A stretch of DNA of 37,813 bases, from positions 1 to 37,813 of the forward strand of contig CANLVU010000010.1 in NCBI GenBank assembly GCA_947494535.1. Direction: 5' to 3'. Source of the DNA: Cytophagaceae bacterium. GTDB taxonomy: Bacteria > Bacteroidota > Bacteroidia > Cytophagales > Spirosomataceae. This document shows, piece by piece, positions 1 to 8,018 of the stretch. Position 1 is the stretch's first letter; every line of letters begins with the position of its first letter. Made by a program: the position numbers and the translations under genes. The notes beneath the pieces are model-generated. The model was not told where the DNA came from and made no database searches. It worked only from the letters and a program-made list of their open reading frames with translations.

Positions 1-1
1 A

Positions 2-148
2 TTGGAAATGGGATGTTTGCCGGGAACTGAAGTCGTATTGACTCATTTGGCACCTTTCGGCGACCCTATCGCCATTCGCGTTTCTGGTTCATATATCCTC
101 TCTATGCGGAGAGAAGAAGCGGAAACGATGTTGATTAAACGAACATAA
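2..148 (+). CDS. feoA: FeoA family protein, 3' end only
   Basis: This is the last 48 codons of a small SH3-like FeoA domain, cut by the window edge. The visible pattern PGTEV, then APFGDP, then a closing R-x-E-EA segment is the usual C-terminal half of FeoA. FeoA is a small cytoplasmic partner of the FeoB ferrous iron transporter. The reading frame runs unbroken from base 2 to a TAA, and feoB begins 3 bp later in the same frame, so the two are surely cotranscribed. The N-terminus, promoter and any Fur or Fnr site lie outside the window. Confidence 0.88.
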   Translation: MEMGCLPGTEVVLTHLAPFGDPIAIRVSGSYILSMRREEAETMLIKRT

Positions 149-151
149 ATT

Positions 152-2278
152 TTGGCAAAAACACCTATAATAGCACTGATTGGCAATCCCAATGCAGGAA
201 AGTCGTCCCTCTTTAATTCCTTAACGGGGTTAAATCAGAAGACGGGTAATTTTCCGGGGGTGACGATGGAGAAGCATACGGGGATTTGGGAATTAGAACC
301 CAAGCGCTCGGTGGAAATTTTAGATTTGCCAGGTATTTACAGTATCTATCCGAAGTCCATCGACGAGGAACTAGTCATTAATATTTTAGGGGATCCGAAA
401 CATCCAGATTTTCCGGATATGGCGATTGTCGTCGCTGATGCCTCTAATTTAAAGCGCAATTTGCTCTTATTTTCACAAGTGAGGGACTTAGGAATTCCGA
501 CGGTCTTAGCTTTGAACATGATTGATGTGGCGGAAAATGAGGGTTATGTCATTAACTCCATCAAATTAGCGCGCGAGTTGAATGTGGAAGTAGCAGAAGT
601 AAATGCTAAAAAGGGGATAGGTCTGAATGGATTAAAGCTAGCTGTTATTAAGACCTTAACGAATCGCTATGCCTCTAATGATGCGTTGCCTTTACCTATT
701 TCAGAGGAACTTATTCAGGACGTTCAAGCAGAATTTGGGGAGGCCGAGCCTTACCGTTCACTATTGTGGTTAATGGAACATGATCGCATGAAGATGTTCT
801 CGAAACAGCAAAGGGAGTCATTAGATGCTATTCAAGCTAAACATCAGTTTTCAGGGAAAAAATACCAGTCTGAAGAGACGGTCAAGCGTTACGAACAAAT
901 AACCGAAGTCGTGGATCGCTGCGTGATAAATTTAAATCGCCAGTGGGATGCGGTGCCTGTCAAAACCTGGACGGATCGTTTAGATAAATTCTTTTTACAT
1001 CCGGTAGGCGGCTATGTATTCTTTCTAGCTATTCTTTTTGTGATGTTCCAGGCGGTATTTACCTGGGCAACTTACCCGATGGATGCGATTGATGGTGGTG
1101 TTGCTTCGTTAAATGATTGGCTGAAAGGGATCTTGCCTGACTCCGCTTTGACGGGATTATTGACAGATGGTCTGATTGCCGGTATTGGGGGTGTTTTGAT
1201 CTTTATTCCGCAGATTGCCTTCTTGTTTTTGTTTATCTCCCTGTTAGAGGAAACAGGTTATATGTCGCGCGTGATGTTCATTATGGACAAATTAATGCGT
1301 CGCTTTGGCTTGAATGGAAAGTCGGTAGTGCCCTTGATTTCTGGAGTTGCATGCGCGGTGCCGGCGATTATGAGTACACGTTCGATTGGTTCGTGGAAGG
1401 ATCGCTTGATTACGATTTTGGTGACACCCTTGATGTCCTGTTCCGCGCGCCTACCTATTTATACGGTCCTAATTGCCCTGGTGGTGCCGGAGAAAAATAC
1501 GTTGTTCGGCTTATTTAACCTACAAGGGGTTGCCTTGTTCGGGTTGTATTTGTTAGGATTCTTCATGGCATTGGTTTCTGCCTGGGTGATGAAAGTGATT
1601 TTGCAGGCCAAAGAAAAGAGTTATTTCATCATGGAATTGCCTACCTACAAGGGGCCACGATTTAAACACGTAGCCTTGACCATTTGGAATTCGGTGAATG
1701 CGTTTGTGTTTGAGGCGGGTAAAATTATTGTAGCGATTTCCATTGTTTTATGGGTGTTAGCGAGTTATGGACCCGGGGATGAAATTCCCAAAGCAGAAGC
1801 CAGAATTCGCCTAGAAAATCCAACCTTGACGGGTATAGGTTTAGAGAATAAAATTTCAGCGGAGAAATTAGAAAAGTCCTATGCGGGGCATTTTGGGAAG
1901 TTTATCGAGCCGGCGATTCGACCACTCGGTTATGATTGGAAAATCGGAATTGCCTTAATCACTTCCTTTGCGGCCCGCGAAGTATTTGTGGGGACGATGT
2001 CCACCATCTACAGTATGGGAGGCGAAGTGGATAATGAAAATGCGACCATCAAAAATCGGATGCGTGCGGAGATTAATCCAGCGACTGGAAAGCCGATGTA
2101 CGATGCTGCTTTGGGATTTTCTTTGTTGATATTCTATGCTTTTGCAATGCAATGTATGAGCACGCTAGCTACGACATACCGCGAGACGAAATCGTGGAAA
2201 TATCCGTTGATCCAGTTTAGCTATATGACGGCTTTGGCCTATTTATCAGCCTTCGCCGTCTATCAACTGTTATCTTAG
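152..2278 (+). CDS. feoB: Ferrous iron transporter B
   Basis: FeoB imports Fe(II) across the inner membrane. The N-terminal G domain shows G1 GNPNAGKS at residues 11-18, G3 DLPG at 58-61 and G4 NMID at 122-125. A linker follows, then a polytopic membrane region with the conserved segments EETGYMSR and CAVPAIMSTR. At 708 aa it is normal length. The start is TTG: the G1 motif is only 11 residues in, and the next in-frame ATG (before EKHTG) would delete it. The gene lies 3 bp after feoA in the same frame. Its TAG stop overlaps the stop of the convergent thioesterase gene by four bases. The family is certain; the TTG start is a strong inference. Confidence 0.96.
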   Translation: MAKTPIIALIGNPNAGKSSLFNSLTGLNQKTGNFPGVTMEKHTGIWELEPKRSVEILDLPGIYSIYPKSIDEELVINILGDPKHPDFPDMAIVVADASNLKRNLLLFSQVRDLGIPTVLALNMIDVAENEGYVINSIKLARELNVEVAEVNAKKGIGLNGLKLAVIKTLTNRYASNDALPLPISEELIQDVQAEFGEAEPYRSLLWLMEHDRMKMFSKQQRESLDAIQAKHQFSGKKYQSEETVKRYEQITEVVDRCVINLNRQWDAVPVKTWTDRLDKFFLHPVGGYVFFLAILFVMFQAVFTWATYPMDAIDGGVASLNDWLKGILPDSALTGLLTDGLIAGIGGVLIFIPQIAFLFLFISLLEETGYMSRVMFIMDKLMRRFGLNGKSVVPLISGVACAVPAIMSTRSIGSWKDRLITILVTPLMSCSARLPIYTVLIALVVPEKNTLFGLFNLQGVALFGLYLLGFFMALVSAWVMKVILQAKEKSYFIMELPTYKGPRFKHVALTIWNSVNAFVFEAGKIIVAISIVLWVLASYGPGDEIPKAEARIRLENPTLTGIGLENKISAEKLEKSYAGHFGKFIEPAIRPLGYDWKIGIALITSFAAREVFVGTMSTIYSMGGEVDNENATIKNRMRAEINPATGKPMYDAALGFSLLIFYAFAMQCMSTLATTYRETKSWKYPLIQFSYMTALAYLSAFAVYQLLS

Positions 2279-2724
2279 AAAGAAAAGGGAATCGAAGTTG
2301 CCGCCAGGTTACTTACCCCTTTTGCGAGCAATTTGCCTTCGGCATTGTGCAGTTTAGCCTCTATATTAGCGATTCTCTTACCCACCCGATGAACTTCTGT
2401 TGTAACAGTAATTTTTTCGTTTGCCTTAGCTCCGAATAAGAAATCGATGTACAAATTGATGGTCACATATAAATGATCAATTTTGACTGTGATTAAAGTC
2501 ATGCCCATCATCTCATCCAGCATCGCAGAAATGACGCCTCCGTGAATGACACCCGCATGATTTAATTGATCTGGACGAACAATGAATTCTGCCGTTAATT
2601 TACCCGCTTCAGCTTTAACTAAGGTGCCATCTAACCATTTTCCAATGGGTGCCGGATTACCGTCGGCGATTTTTTTATGTAGATTTTGATTCAGAAATGC
2701 GAGTACTTGTTCGTTTGGTTCCAT
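2275..2724 (-). CDS. PaaI-type hotdog thioesterase
   Basis: A 149-residue single hotdog-fold protein of the PaaI/YbgC-like acyl-CoA thioesterase group. The signature is the stretch NHAGVIHGGVISAMLDE, where the HGG and the following acidic residue form the active-site region of PaaI-type enzymes. It probably hydrolyses an acyl-CoA or aryl-CoA in the cytoplasm; the substrate cannot be told from sequence. It lies 29 bp downstream of the DUF2147 gene on the same strand and is probably read from that gene's promoter. The stop codon is shared with feoB on the other strand (TTAG). Confidence 0.85.
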   Translation of the reverse strand: MEPNEQVLAFLNQNLHKKIADGNPAPIGKWLDGTLVKAEAGKLTAEFIVRPDQLNHAGVIHGGVISAMLDEMMGMTLITVKIDHLYVTINLYIDFLFGAKANEKITVTTEVHRVGKRIANIEAKLHNAEGKLLAKGVSNLAATSIPFSF

Positions 2725-2753
2725 TTTATATTTATATGCTTAGGCGGTTTTGG

Positions 2754-3173
2754 TTAAGATCGAGTCCAGGTAGATGTTCTGCCAAACATCGCTACACCCA
2801 CAAAACCACGAATGTCCAGTGTTTTGTTCCCATCTTTTATTTTTAAAATACAATCGTAGGTCTTTCCTGAATTCGGATCGTAAATAGTTCCGTTTTCCCA
2901 AGAAGATCCAGTAAACTTGAAGTTTTTTAAGATGACTGCACCTAATAAGTCGCGGCTACGTAATTTTTCGTCTGGGTTTTTTCCATCTTTTCTGCCCGTT
3001 GTTTTACCCCAGGAAATTTTACCAAAATATTGATCTCCTTGTTTAAAAATGGTAATCTTTCCATCTTTTTCCTGTGAAAGCCATTCTCCCAGAATAGCGT
3101 CAGCATTAGAATTCGCAAGGCTTGTAAGGGAAATTAAAAGGAGTGTAAAAAAGGAGAAAATAGTTTTTTTCAT
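2754..3173 (-). CDS. DUF2147 family secreted protein
   Basis: About 139 residues after choosing the ATG that begins MKKTIFSF; the ORF track starts 11 codons earlier, but that start would push the signal peptide inward. A hydrophobic signal peptide of about 20 residues is followed by a domain with GEWLSQEKDGKITIF and a late region GKTYDC, fitting DUF2147. These are small periplasmic or exported beta-rich proteins of unknown function found widely in Bacteroidota and Proteobacteria. A minus-strand -7 box (CAAATATA, read TATATTTG) lies 22 bp upstream. The thioesterase gene follows 29 bp downstream. Confidence 0.8.
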   Translation of the reverse strand: MKKTIFSFFTLLLISLTSLANSNADAILGEWLSQEKDGKITIFKQGDQYFGKISWGKTTGRKDGKNPDEKLRSRDLLGAVILKNFKFTGSSWENGTIYDPNSGKTYDCILKIKDGNKTLDIRGFVGVAMFGRTSTWTRS

Positions 3174-3195
3174 CTTACATGATGTTTTAGTGAAA

Positions 3196-3203
3196 CAAAT
3201 ATA
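3196..3203 (-). promoter_or_regulatory. Candidate -7 box for the DUF2147 gene
   Basis: On the minus strand this reads TATATTTG, an exact match to the Bacteroidota -7 consensus TAnnTTTG. It is 22 bp before the chosen ATG at 3173. No clear -33 TTTG is present at the usual distance, so confidence is moderate. The comA promoter lies just to the right on the opposite strand, making this a divergent promoter region. Confidence 0.5.
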
Positions 3204-3225
3204 CAAACGAATCTAGTTTATCAGG

Positions 3226-3257
3226 TTTGTGGCAATCAAATGGAATGCTTATTTTTG
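3226..3257 (+). promoter_or_regulatory. Promoter of the ComA-like gene
   Basis: TTTG at 3226-3229, a 20 bp spacer, then TATTTTTG at 3250-3257 match the Bacteroidota sigma-70-type promoter at both elements. The expected transcription start near 3263 falls downstream of the ORF-track start at 3229, which supports the ATG at 3301 as the real start of the next gene. Confidence 0.75.
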
Positions 3258-3300
3258 TAGGCATTTGGCACAAAACCGTACCAATCCATTAATAAACTAT

Positions 3301-4062
3301 ATGAATTATCATTTAAATCAAATTCCTGAACGTACAACTAAACCGCGTCAAAAAGGTTTAACGATGGTGATGGATAAAGGACTAAGTCTGCGTCAAGTAG
3401 AAGATTTCTTAGAGACCAGCGCTGATTATACCGACATCGTAAAATTAGGCTGGGCAACTTCCTATGTCACACCTAATTTAAAAGAGAAATTAGCTATATA
3501 TAAATCAGCTGGCATTCCGGTCTATTTTGGAGGTACGCTTTTTGAAGCCTTTTATATCCGTGGTCAATTCGAAGATTACCGTCGTCTGTTAGACGAATTC
3601 GGTATGGAGCATGCGGAAGTTTCGGATGGTTCGATCGAAATGGAGTCTGACATTAAGTGTGAATTAATTCGCACGTTGGCTACACAGGTGACCGTACTTT
3701 CAGAAGTGGGTTCTAAGGACGAAGCAAAAATTATCCCTCCTTATAAGTGGATTAAATTGATGCGCATGGAATTAGAAGCGGGTGCTTGGAAAGTAATCGG
3801 AGAGGCGCGTGAAGGAGGTAATGTGGGGTTATTCCGTGCATCTGGAGAGGTTCGCCAAGGTTTAGTAGAAGAAATTTTAACGGAGATTCCAGAGGAGAAA
3901 ATCATCTGGGAGGCACCGCAAAAATCACAACAAGTTTGGTTCGTAAAACTAGTAGGAGCGAACGTAAACGTAGGAAATATTGCTCCTCAGGAAGTAGTTT
4001 CACTAGAAACGATTCGTTTAGGATTACGTGGCGATACGTTTGACCACTTCTTAACGAAATAG
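3301..4062 (+). CDS. Phosphosulfolactate synthase (ComA/YitD family)
   Basis: A 253-residue TIM-barrel protein of the ComA family, whose archaeal members add sulfite to phosphoenolpyruvate to make phosphosulfolactate, the first step to coenzyme M; Bacillus YitD is a bacterial homologue. Family features visible in order are MVMDKGL near residue 25, KLGWATS, FGGTLFE, a GEAREGGNVG segment and a closing ETIRLGLRGDTF. I chose the ATG before NYHLNQIPERT because the promoter lies just upstream and the ORF-track N-terminus looks non-coding. Bacteroidota make no coenzyme M, so the product here is probably sulfolactate or another C3 sulfonate (inference). dedA and aroE follow at 5 bp and 1 bp gaps. Confidence 0.87.
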   Translation: MNYHLNQIPERTTKPRQKGLTMVMDKGLSLRQVEDFLETSADYTDIVKLGWATSYVTPNLKEKLAIYKSAGIPVYFGGTLFEAFYIRGQFEDYRRLLDEFGMEHAEVSDGSIEMESDIKCELIRTLATQVTVLSEVGSKDEAKIIPPYKWIKLMRMELEAGAWKVIGEAREGGNVGLFRASGEVRQGLVEEILTEIPEEKIIWEAPQKSQQVWFVKLVGANVNVGNIAPQEVVSLETIRLGLRGDTFDHFLTK

Positions 4063-4067
4063 TTCGG

Positions 4068-4697
4068 ATGCTGCAGCTCTTGTTAGATCTATTAAAGGAT
4101 CCCTTAACTTTTTTGTCGGAATTCATTGCCGCTCACGGCGCATTGACCTATGGTCTCTTGTTTCTGATTGTATTTGTAGAAACGGGATTAGTGGTGATGC
4201 CTTTTTTGCCAGGGGATTCCCTATTATTTTCGGTGGGCTTATTAGCTGCTGCAAGTGGTCAGTTATCTTTAGGAACGGTGATTCCCTTGTTAATCGGGGC
4301 GGCTCTTTTAGGAGATCAAGTCAACTATTTTATTGGTAAATACTTTAGTAACATCATTCGAGAGCGCGAACAGGTCTTGTTTTTGAAGCGCAAGCACATT
4401 GAAGAAACAGAGGAGTTTTATGCCAAATATGGCCCCAAAACGGTTATCCTAGCGCGTTTCATTCCTATCGTTCGCACCGTAGCTCCTTTCGTGGCGGGTG
4501 CAGGTCGCATGTCTTATCCTGTTTATTTGTTGTACGGCTTTCTAGGGGCTACCCTATGGGTCAGTAGTATTTCTACGGCTGGCTATTTCTTAGGCGATAA
4601 CGAATTTGTGAAGGCAAATTTCGAGAAAGTTGTTTTAGGAATCGTGGGTGTTTCTGTTTTGCCTATTCTTTGGGGATTGATTTCAAAACGCAAATAA
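4068..4697 (+). CDS. DedA family (VTT domain) membrane protein
   Basis: A 209-residue polytopic inner-membrane protein of the DedA/SNARE-associated family. Supporting segments are FLPGDSLLF near residue 46, GDQVNYFIGKY, and the family hallmark ARFIPIVRTVAPFVAGAG near residue 125, which carries the conserved arginines and prolines. Some DedA proteins flip polyprenyl phosphate or phosphatidylethanolamine across the membrane and affect proton-motive force; the substrate of this one is not known. The gene sits 5 bp after the ComA-like gene and 1 bp before aroE, so the three form an operon, though no functional link is evident. Confidence 0.9.
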   Translation: MLQLLLDLLKDPLTFLSEFIAAHGALTYGLLFLIVFVETGLVVMPFLPGDSLLFSVGLLAAASGQLSLGTVIPLLIGAALLGDQVNYFIGKYFSNIIREREQVLFLKRKHIEETEEFYAKYGPKTVILARFIPIVRTVAPFVAGAGRMSYPVYLLYGFLGATLWVSSISTAGYFLGDNEFVKANFEKVVLGIVGVSVLPILWGLISKRK

Positions 4698-4698
4698 G

Positions 4699-5457
4699 AT
4701 GGCTATCTCGCATTTATATGGTCTGATCGGCTATCCTTTAGGTCATTCTTTTTCCAAAGCCTATTTTACCGAAAAATTCGAAAAGCTGGGTCTCTCTGAA
4801 ACTCACGCTTACGAGCAATTTCCCATTCCCAGCATCGATGAATTCAAAGCGATATTAGCTGCGAATCCGAATCTGAAAGGTCTAAACGTGACCATCCCTT
4901 ACAAGCAATTGGTCATGCCTTTGCTGGATGAGATCGATTTAGCTGCCGCCACGATTGGTGCAGTCAATACTATTAAAATCGCTGAAGACGGCTATACCCG
5001 TGGTTATAATACTGATTATTGGGGATTTCGTACGACGGTGGAGTTTTGGGATAAATTTAAAAACTTCGGATCCTTAAAGGCCTGCGTTTTAGGTCAAGGA
5101 GGGGCTGCAAAGGCGATCATTGTGGCCTTAGAAGATATGGGATTTGAGGTAGTTAAAGTTTCTCGTCAAGCTTCGGATGAAACGGTGACCTACGAATCTA
5201 TGCCTTCACTCATGGAAGAAATCGGCCTTATCGTCAATACAACCCCGCTAGGAATGTTTCCAAAGGTAGACGACAAGCCGCCTATTCCTTACGAATTGCT
5301 GAACAAGCAACATTATTTATACGATATCGTCTATAACCCATTAGAGACTGCTTTCTTGAGAGCGGGACTGGAACACAACGTGGGAGGCATCTATGCCGGA
5401 TTGGAGATGTTACAAGGCCAGGCTGATAAGGCTTGGGAGATTTGGCAGAAAAACTAA
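4699..5457 (+). CDS. aroE: Shikimate dehydrogenase
   Basis: Reduces 3-dehydroshikimate to shikimate with NADPH in aromatic amino acid synthesis. The substrate domain has GYPLGHSFSK (11-20) and NVTIPYK ending in catalytic Lys69, and NTDYWGF supplies catalytic Asp106. The nucleotide-binding loop GQGGAAKA is at 132-139, and the C-terminal YAGLEMLQGQA helix closes the active site. At 252 aa it is normal for short AroE. The start lies 1 bp after dedA. The stop is shared with the convergent PyrR-like gene (CTAA). aroC, another gene of the pathway, lies about 5.6 kb away in a separate unit. Confidence 0.96.
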   Translation: MAISHLYGLIGYPLGHSFSKAYFTEKFEKLGLSETHAYEQFPIPSIDEFKAILAANPNLKGLNVTIPYKQLVMPLLDEIDLAAATIGAVNTIKIAEDGYTRGYNTDYWGFRTTVEFWDKFKNFGSLKACVLGQGGAAKAIIVALEDMGFEVVKVSRQASDETVTYESMPSLMEEIGLIVNTTPLGMFPKVDDKPPIPYELLNKQHYLYDIVYNPLETAFLRAGLEHNVGGIYAGLEMLQGQADKAWEIWQKN

Positions 5458-5957
5458 GCTAAATACACCCCTCTTTTTGCTGGATCTGACAAGATCACTT
5501 GCACGTGCTCGGAAAGCGTCGTTGAAAGTTCATACCCTTTATAATCCGCCGAAATTGGAAAGCGCTTATAGTTTCGATCTACGATGACAGCCACTTGTAT
5601 GCGTTTTACGTGCATGCTTAGGAAAGGGGCTAAACTGTAGGAAAAAGTGCGACCCGTGTTCAAAACGTCATCTACCACGATGATTACCTTGTTCTCTAAG
5701 GCATCTGTTCCCCCTTCGAATTTTACCGGGCGCTCGTAGGGATGTTCCTTGTTTAAGTCAATTTTGACTGGAATGGCTTTGATTTTTGAGATACTTTTGA
5801 TCTCCTGGCACAACAGCTCGGCGAAAGCGAAACCCTCGCCTACGATTCCCGCGATAACAATTTCGGTCTCTTCGAAGTTATTCTCATAGATTTGAAAGGC
5901 AATTCTACGGATTTTTTGAAGGAGGGCAGGACCATCGAGAACTTGTTTGGCAGACAT
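5454..5957 (-). CDS. pyrR: Phosphoribosyltransferase, PyrR-like
   Basis: A 167-residue type I phosphoribosyltransferase. The PRPP-binding signature VIIVVDDVLNTGRT is at about residues 91-104, preceded by a GIVGEGFAFAE loop. Size and motif resemble PyrR (bifunctional pyr regulator and uracil phosphoribosyltransferase), the usual annotation of these proteins in Bacteroidota. RNA-binding attenuation by PyrR is established in Firmicutes; I see no attenuator near carB here, so a purely enzymatic role is possible. A minus-strand -7 box lies about 40 bp upstream. It is convergent with aroE, sharing CTAA. The fold is certain, the exact substrate is not. Confidence 0.8.
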   Translation of the reverse strand: MSAKQVLDGPALLQKIRRIAFQIYENNFEETEIVIAGIVGEGFAFAELLCQEIKSISKIKAIPVKIDLNKEHPYERPVKFEGGTDALENKVIIVVDDVLNTGRTFSYSLAPFLSMHVKRIQVAVIVDRNYKRFPISADYKGYELSTTLSEHVQVILSDPAKRGVYLA

Positions 5958-5996
5958 AGGGATTGCTTTAATTCAAATTGTACGCTTTAAAATTAC

Positions 5997-6004
5997 CAAA
6001 ATTA
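5997..6004 (-). promoter_or_regulatory. Candidate -7 box for the PyrR-like gene
   Basis: The minus strand reads TAATTTTG, an exact TAnnTTTG match, ending 39 bp before the ATG at 5957. A -33 TTTG is not obvious. Confidence 0.45.
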
Positions 6005-6054
6005 TCCAATTTTCGTACCTTTACGCCTTAATTAGCGTTTAAAAATCATTCCTT

Positions 6055-6603
6055 ATGTCTAAAATGTACGGTGCTCAACAGCGCCAAATGCAAGCACCTT
6101 CGAATCCACTAGCGATTAAAACGAAGAAATTCGCGTTAGAAAAAAACAAGTTTGTCGGCTTGTGTATGCGTCAGCTTTTCTCTAACCAATGGAAGTTTGC
6201 GTTTATTCCTTTGGTACTTGTTTTAGGAAATGTGGCTTTGAATTTAACGGGAACGTATAAAAACTACTGGATCTATATTTTCATTGCGGTCGGTGCCATC
6301 GGATATATTCTTTTCTGGTTGATTCAATTTACAGGAATCACTCAATTAGCCCAATACAAGCAATTATTTGACAAATACCGCTATGAAATTGATAGCCGCC
6401 AAATCTTCATGAAGCTTTCTGATAAAGAAGGTGGAATGATTAAATGGGATATGATTGTAGGGGCTTACAAGGACAAGGATTCGTATATTTTAGAAATGGG
6501 TAAATACCAATTTCTGCACTTGCCATTTAGCGTATTCAATAACGATAATGACAAAAAGTTACTGGATAAAATTTTGCGCGACAAGGGGTTTTTAAATTCC
6601 TAA
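6055..6603 (+). CDS. YcxB-like membrane protein
   Basis: A 182-residue protein with a basic N-terminal segment, two closely spaced transmembrane helices (roughly residues 45-65 and 72-92), and a C-terminal soluble domain. The pattern of a beta-rich tail (YEIDSRQIFMKLSDKEGGMIKWDMIVGAYKD and so on, then LPFSVF) is that of the YcxB-like C-terminal domain. Function is unknown; such proteins may sense or bind at the membrane. The stop lies 1 bp before ruvX, so the two are cotranscribed. A near-consensus TACCTTTA about 30 bp upstream may be its promoter. Confidence 0.7.
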   Translation: MSKMYGAQQRQMQAPSNPLAIKTKKFALEKNKFVGLCMRQLFSNQWKFAFIPLVLVLGNVALNLTGTYKNYWIYIFIAVGAIGYILFWLIQFTGITQLAQYKQLFDKYRYEIDSRQIFMKLSDKEGGMIKWDMIVGAYKDKDSYILEMGKYQFLHLPFSVFNNDNDKKLLDKILRDKGFLNS

Positions 6604-6604
6604 G

Positions 6605-7018
6605 ATGGGGCGCATTCTAGCCATTGATTTTGGGTTGAAAAGGACTGGTATTGCTGTCACAGATCCCTTGCAGATTATTGCAAATGGGTTAGACACAGTT
6701 CCTACACATACGCTACTAGCTTTTCTTCAAAGCTATTTTGCCAAGGAAACGGTGGATCAAGTAGTCATCGGGATGCCTAAAAACCTAGATAATACGGACA
6801 CGGATTCCACCGCTGGAGTTCGAATTTTTATTAAAAGCTTCCGCAAGAAGTTCCCCTTAATCCCTTTAGAAGAACACGACGAACGCTTTACGTCTAAGCT
6901 CGCGATGCAGGCGATGATTGCGGGAGGGATGTCGAAGAAAGACCGAAGAGAAAAAGGGACGGTCGATCGGGTATCTGCCACGATCATTTTACAATCGTAT
7001 TTAGAATCTAAATCATAA
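6605..7018 (+). CDS. ruvX: Holliday junction resolvase-like RuvX (YqgF)
   Basis: A 137-residue RNase H-fold protein. The first acidic residue is in LAIDFG near the N-terminus, GMPKNLDN is the usual middle motif, and DERFTS carries another conserved acidic position. YqgF/RuvX proteins take part in pre-16S rRNA 5'-end maturation and have been proposed as alternative Holliday junction resolvases; most bacteria carry one copy. Length is typical. It begins 1 bp after the YcxB-like gene and ends at a strong terminator that also serves the convergent PhyH gene. Confidence 0.92.
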   Translation: MGRILAIDFGLKRTGIAVTDPLQIIANGLDTVPTHTLLAFLQSYFAKETVDQVVIGMPKNLDNTDTDSTAGVRIFIKSFRKKFPLIPLEEHDERFTSKLAMQAMIAGGMSKKDRREKGTVDRVSATIILQSYLESKS

Positions 7019-7052
7019 AAAAAGCGGCCCTTCGAAAAGAGCCGCTTTTTTT
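7017..7052. terminator. Bidirectional intrinsic terminator
   Basis: Twelve-base arms AAAAAAAGCGGC (7017-7028) and GCCGCTTTTTTT (7041-7052) pair perfectly around a 12-base loop that can itself form CTT-CGAA-AAG. GC-rich core with A and T flanks gives a U-tract on both strands. It lies between convergent ruvX and the PhyH gene and overlaps both stop codons. Confidence 0.93.
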
Positions 7053-7878
7053 ATTTCGTTACTACTTTCGCAAAGCGGTGGTAGAATGGAGTCTTACTTT
7101 GATCTGTTTTCGGTTTGTATTTTCCGGTGATAATGGGAACATACATAACGCGCCGACGGGATTTTTCGCCTACATTAGGAGAAACCTCTACGCGGTGCCA
7201 TAAGCGGCCATCGTGTATCGTTAAATCGCCACGTTCGATCTCGAACGCCGCCTCTCTTGGATCTGGTTTGTGGTCGATGAATTGCTTCTTACCGAATAGC
7301 AACTTCAAAACCCCTTGCGTATGTGTGCCAGGAAGTACGCGTAAACCACCATTAGAAGAAGGGCAATTATCTAGGTGAATCCCTACGTTTAACATCGGAA
7401 GGATTTTTTGGCCTAAAAATAAATCACGCGGGCTATCAGTGTGCCAGCCCATTTGGCTAAACTTTGAATTCGGTTGATTTATGTAATGATTGAAAACCAA
7501 TCCATCTTTTTCATCCTCGCTAATGCGACCTTCATAAGGGGATAGTAATTCAATCAGCAATTGCAAGCGTGGATCTCTGATTAATTCCGCTAAAACAGGG
7601 CTAAACTGATTTGTGAAGCACATGCGCTGAATCATCGGGTTTCCTTCGTGGTCTTTACCAAACTTTAATGGAATCCCTTTCACTTTTTCGATACCTTCTT
7701 CTAGCCATTGCTTCTCAATTTTCGCTAATTCCGAAATGAAAATTTCCGCTGTTTCAGGTTCAATAAACTTCTTAAATTGAATTACTCCATACTTCTTGAA
7801 GTATTCTTTCTGCTCTTCCGTTAGCTTCTCACCTAACGTAAAGGTTTTGTTTTCAAATTTCGCAGATGGTTTTCTCAT
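7051..7878 (-). CDS. Phytanoyl-CoA dioxygenase (PhyH) family oxygenase
   Basis: A 275-residue non-haem Fe(II)/2-oxoglutarate-dependent oxygenase. The iron-binding triad is visible as H146 and D148 in GWHTDSPRD and H228 in RLWHRV, in a double-stranded beta-helix core. A downstream RRRVMYVP stretch probably carries the 2-oxoglutarate-binding arginine. PhyH-family enzymes hydroxylate fatty acyl chains or small metabolites; the substrate is not readable here. The gene stands alone, convergent with ruvX across a shared terminator, and divergent from the outer-membrane protein gene at 8019. The 140 bp upstream region holds no clear consensus promoter. Confidence 0.88.
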   Translation of the reverse strand: MRKPSAKFENKTFTLGEKLTEEQKEYFKKYGVIQFKKFIEPETAEIFISELAKIEKQWLEEGIEKVKGIPLKFGKDHEGNPMIQRMCFTNQFSPVLAELIRDPRLQLLIELLSPYEGRISEDEKDGLVFNHYINQPNSKFSQMGWHTDSPRDLFLGQKILPMLNVGIHLDNCPSSNGGLRVLPGTHTQGVLKLLFGKKQFIDHKPDPREAAFEIERGDLTIHDGRLWHRVEVSPNVGEKSRRRVMYVPIITGKYKPKTDQSKTPFYHRFAKVVTK

Positions 7879-8018
7879 AAGGTAATGGTAATGAATTCGG
7901 GATGCAATTTACGGCAATATGACTGAATTATAGTTATCGTCTTCCGATTTTCTACTTAAATTCAAGTTTTTGGTCTAAAAAACACCGACCTTAGCAAATT
8001 AAATTTATGATCACCCCA

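Noticed and set aside
3229-3300. ORF-track N-terminal extension of the ComA-like protein
   Set aside because: It overlaps the promoter (-33 at 3226, -7 at 3250) and would precede the expected transcription start.
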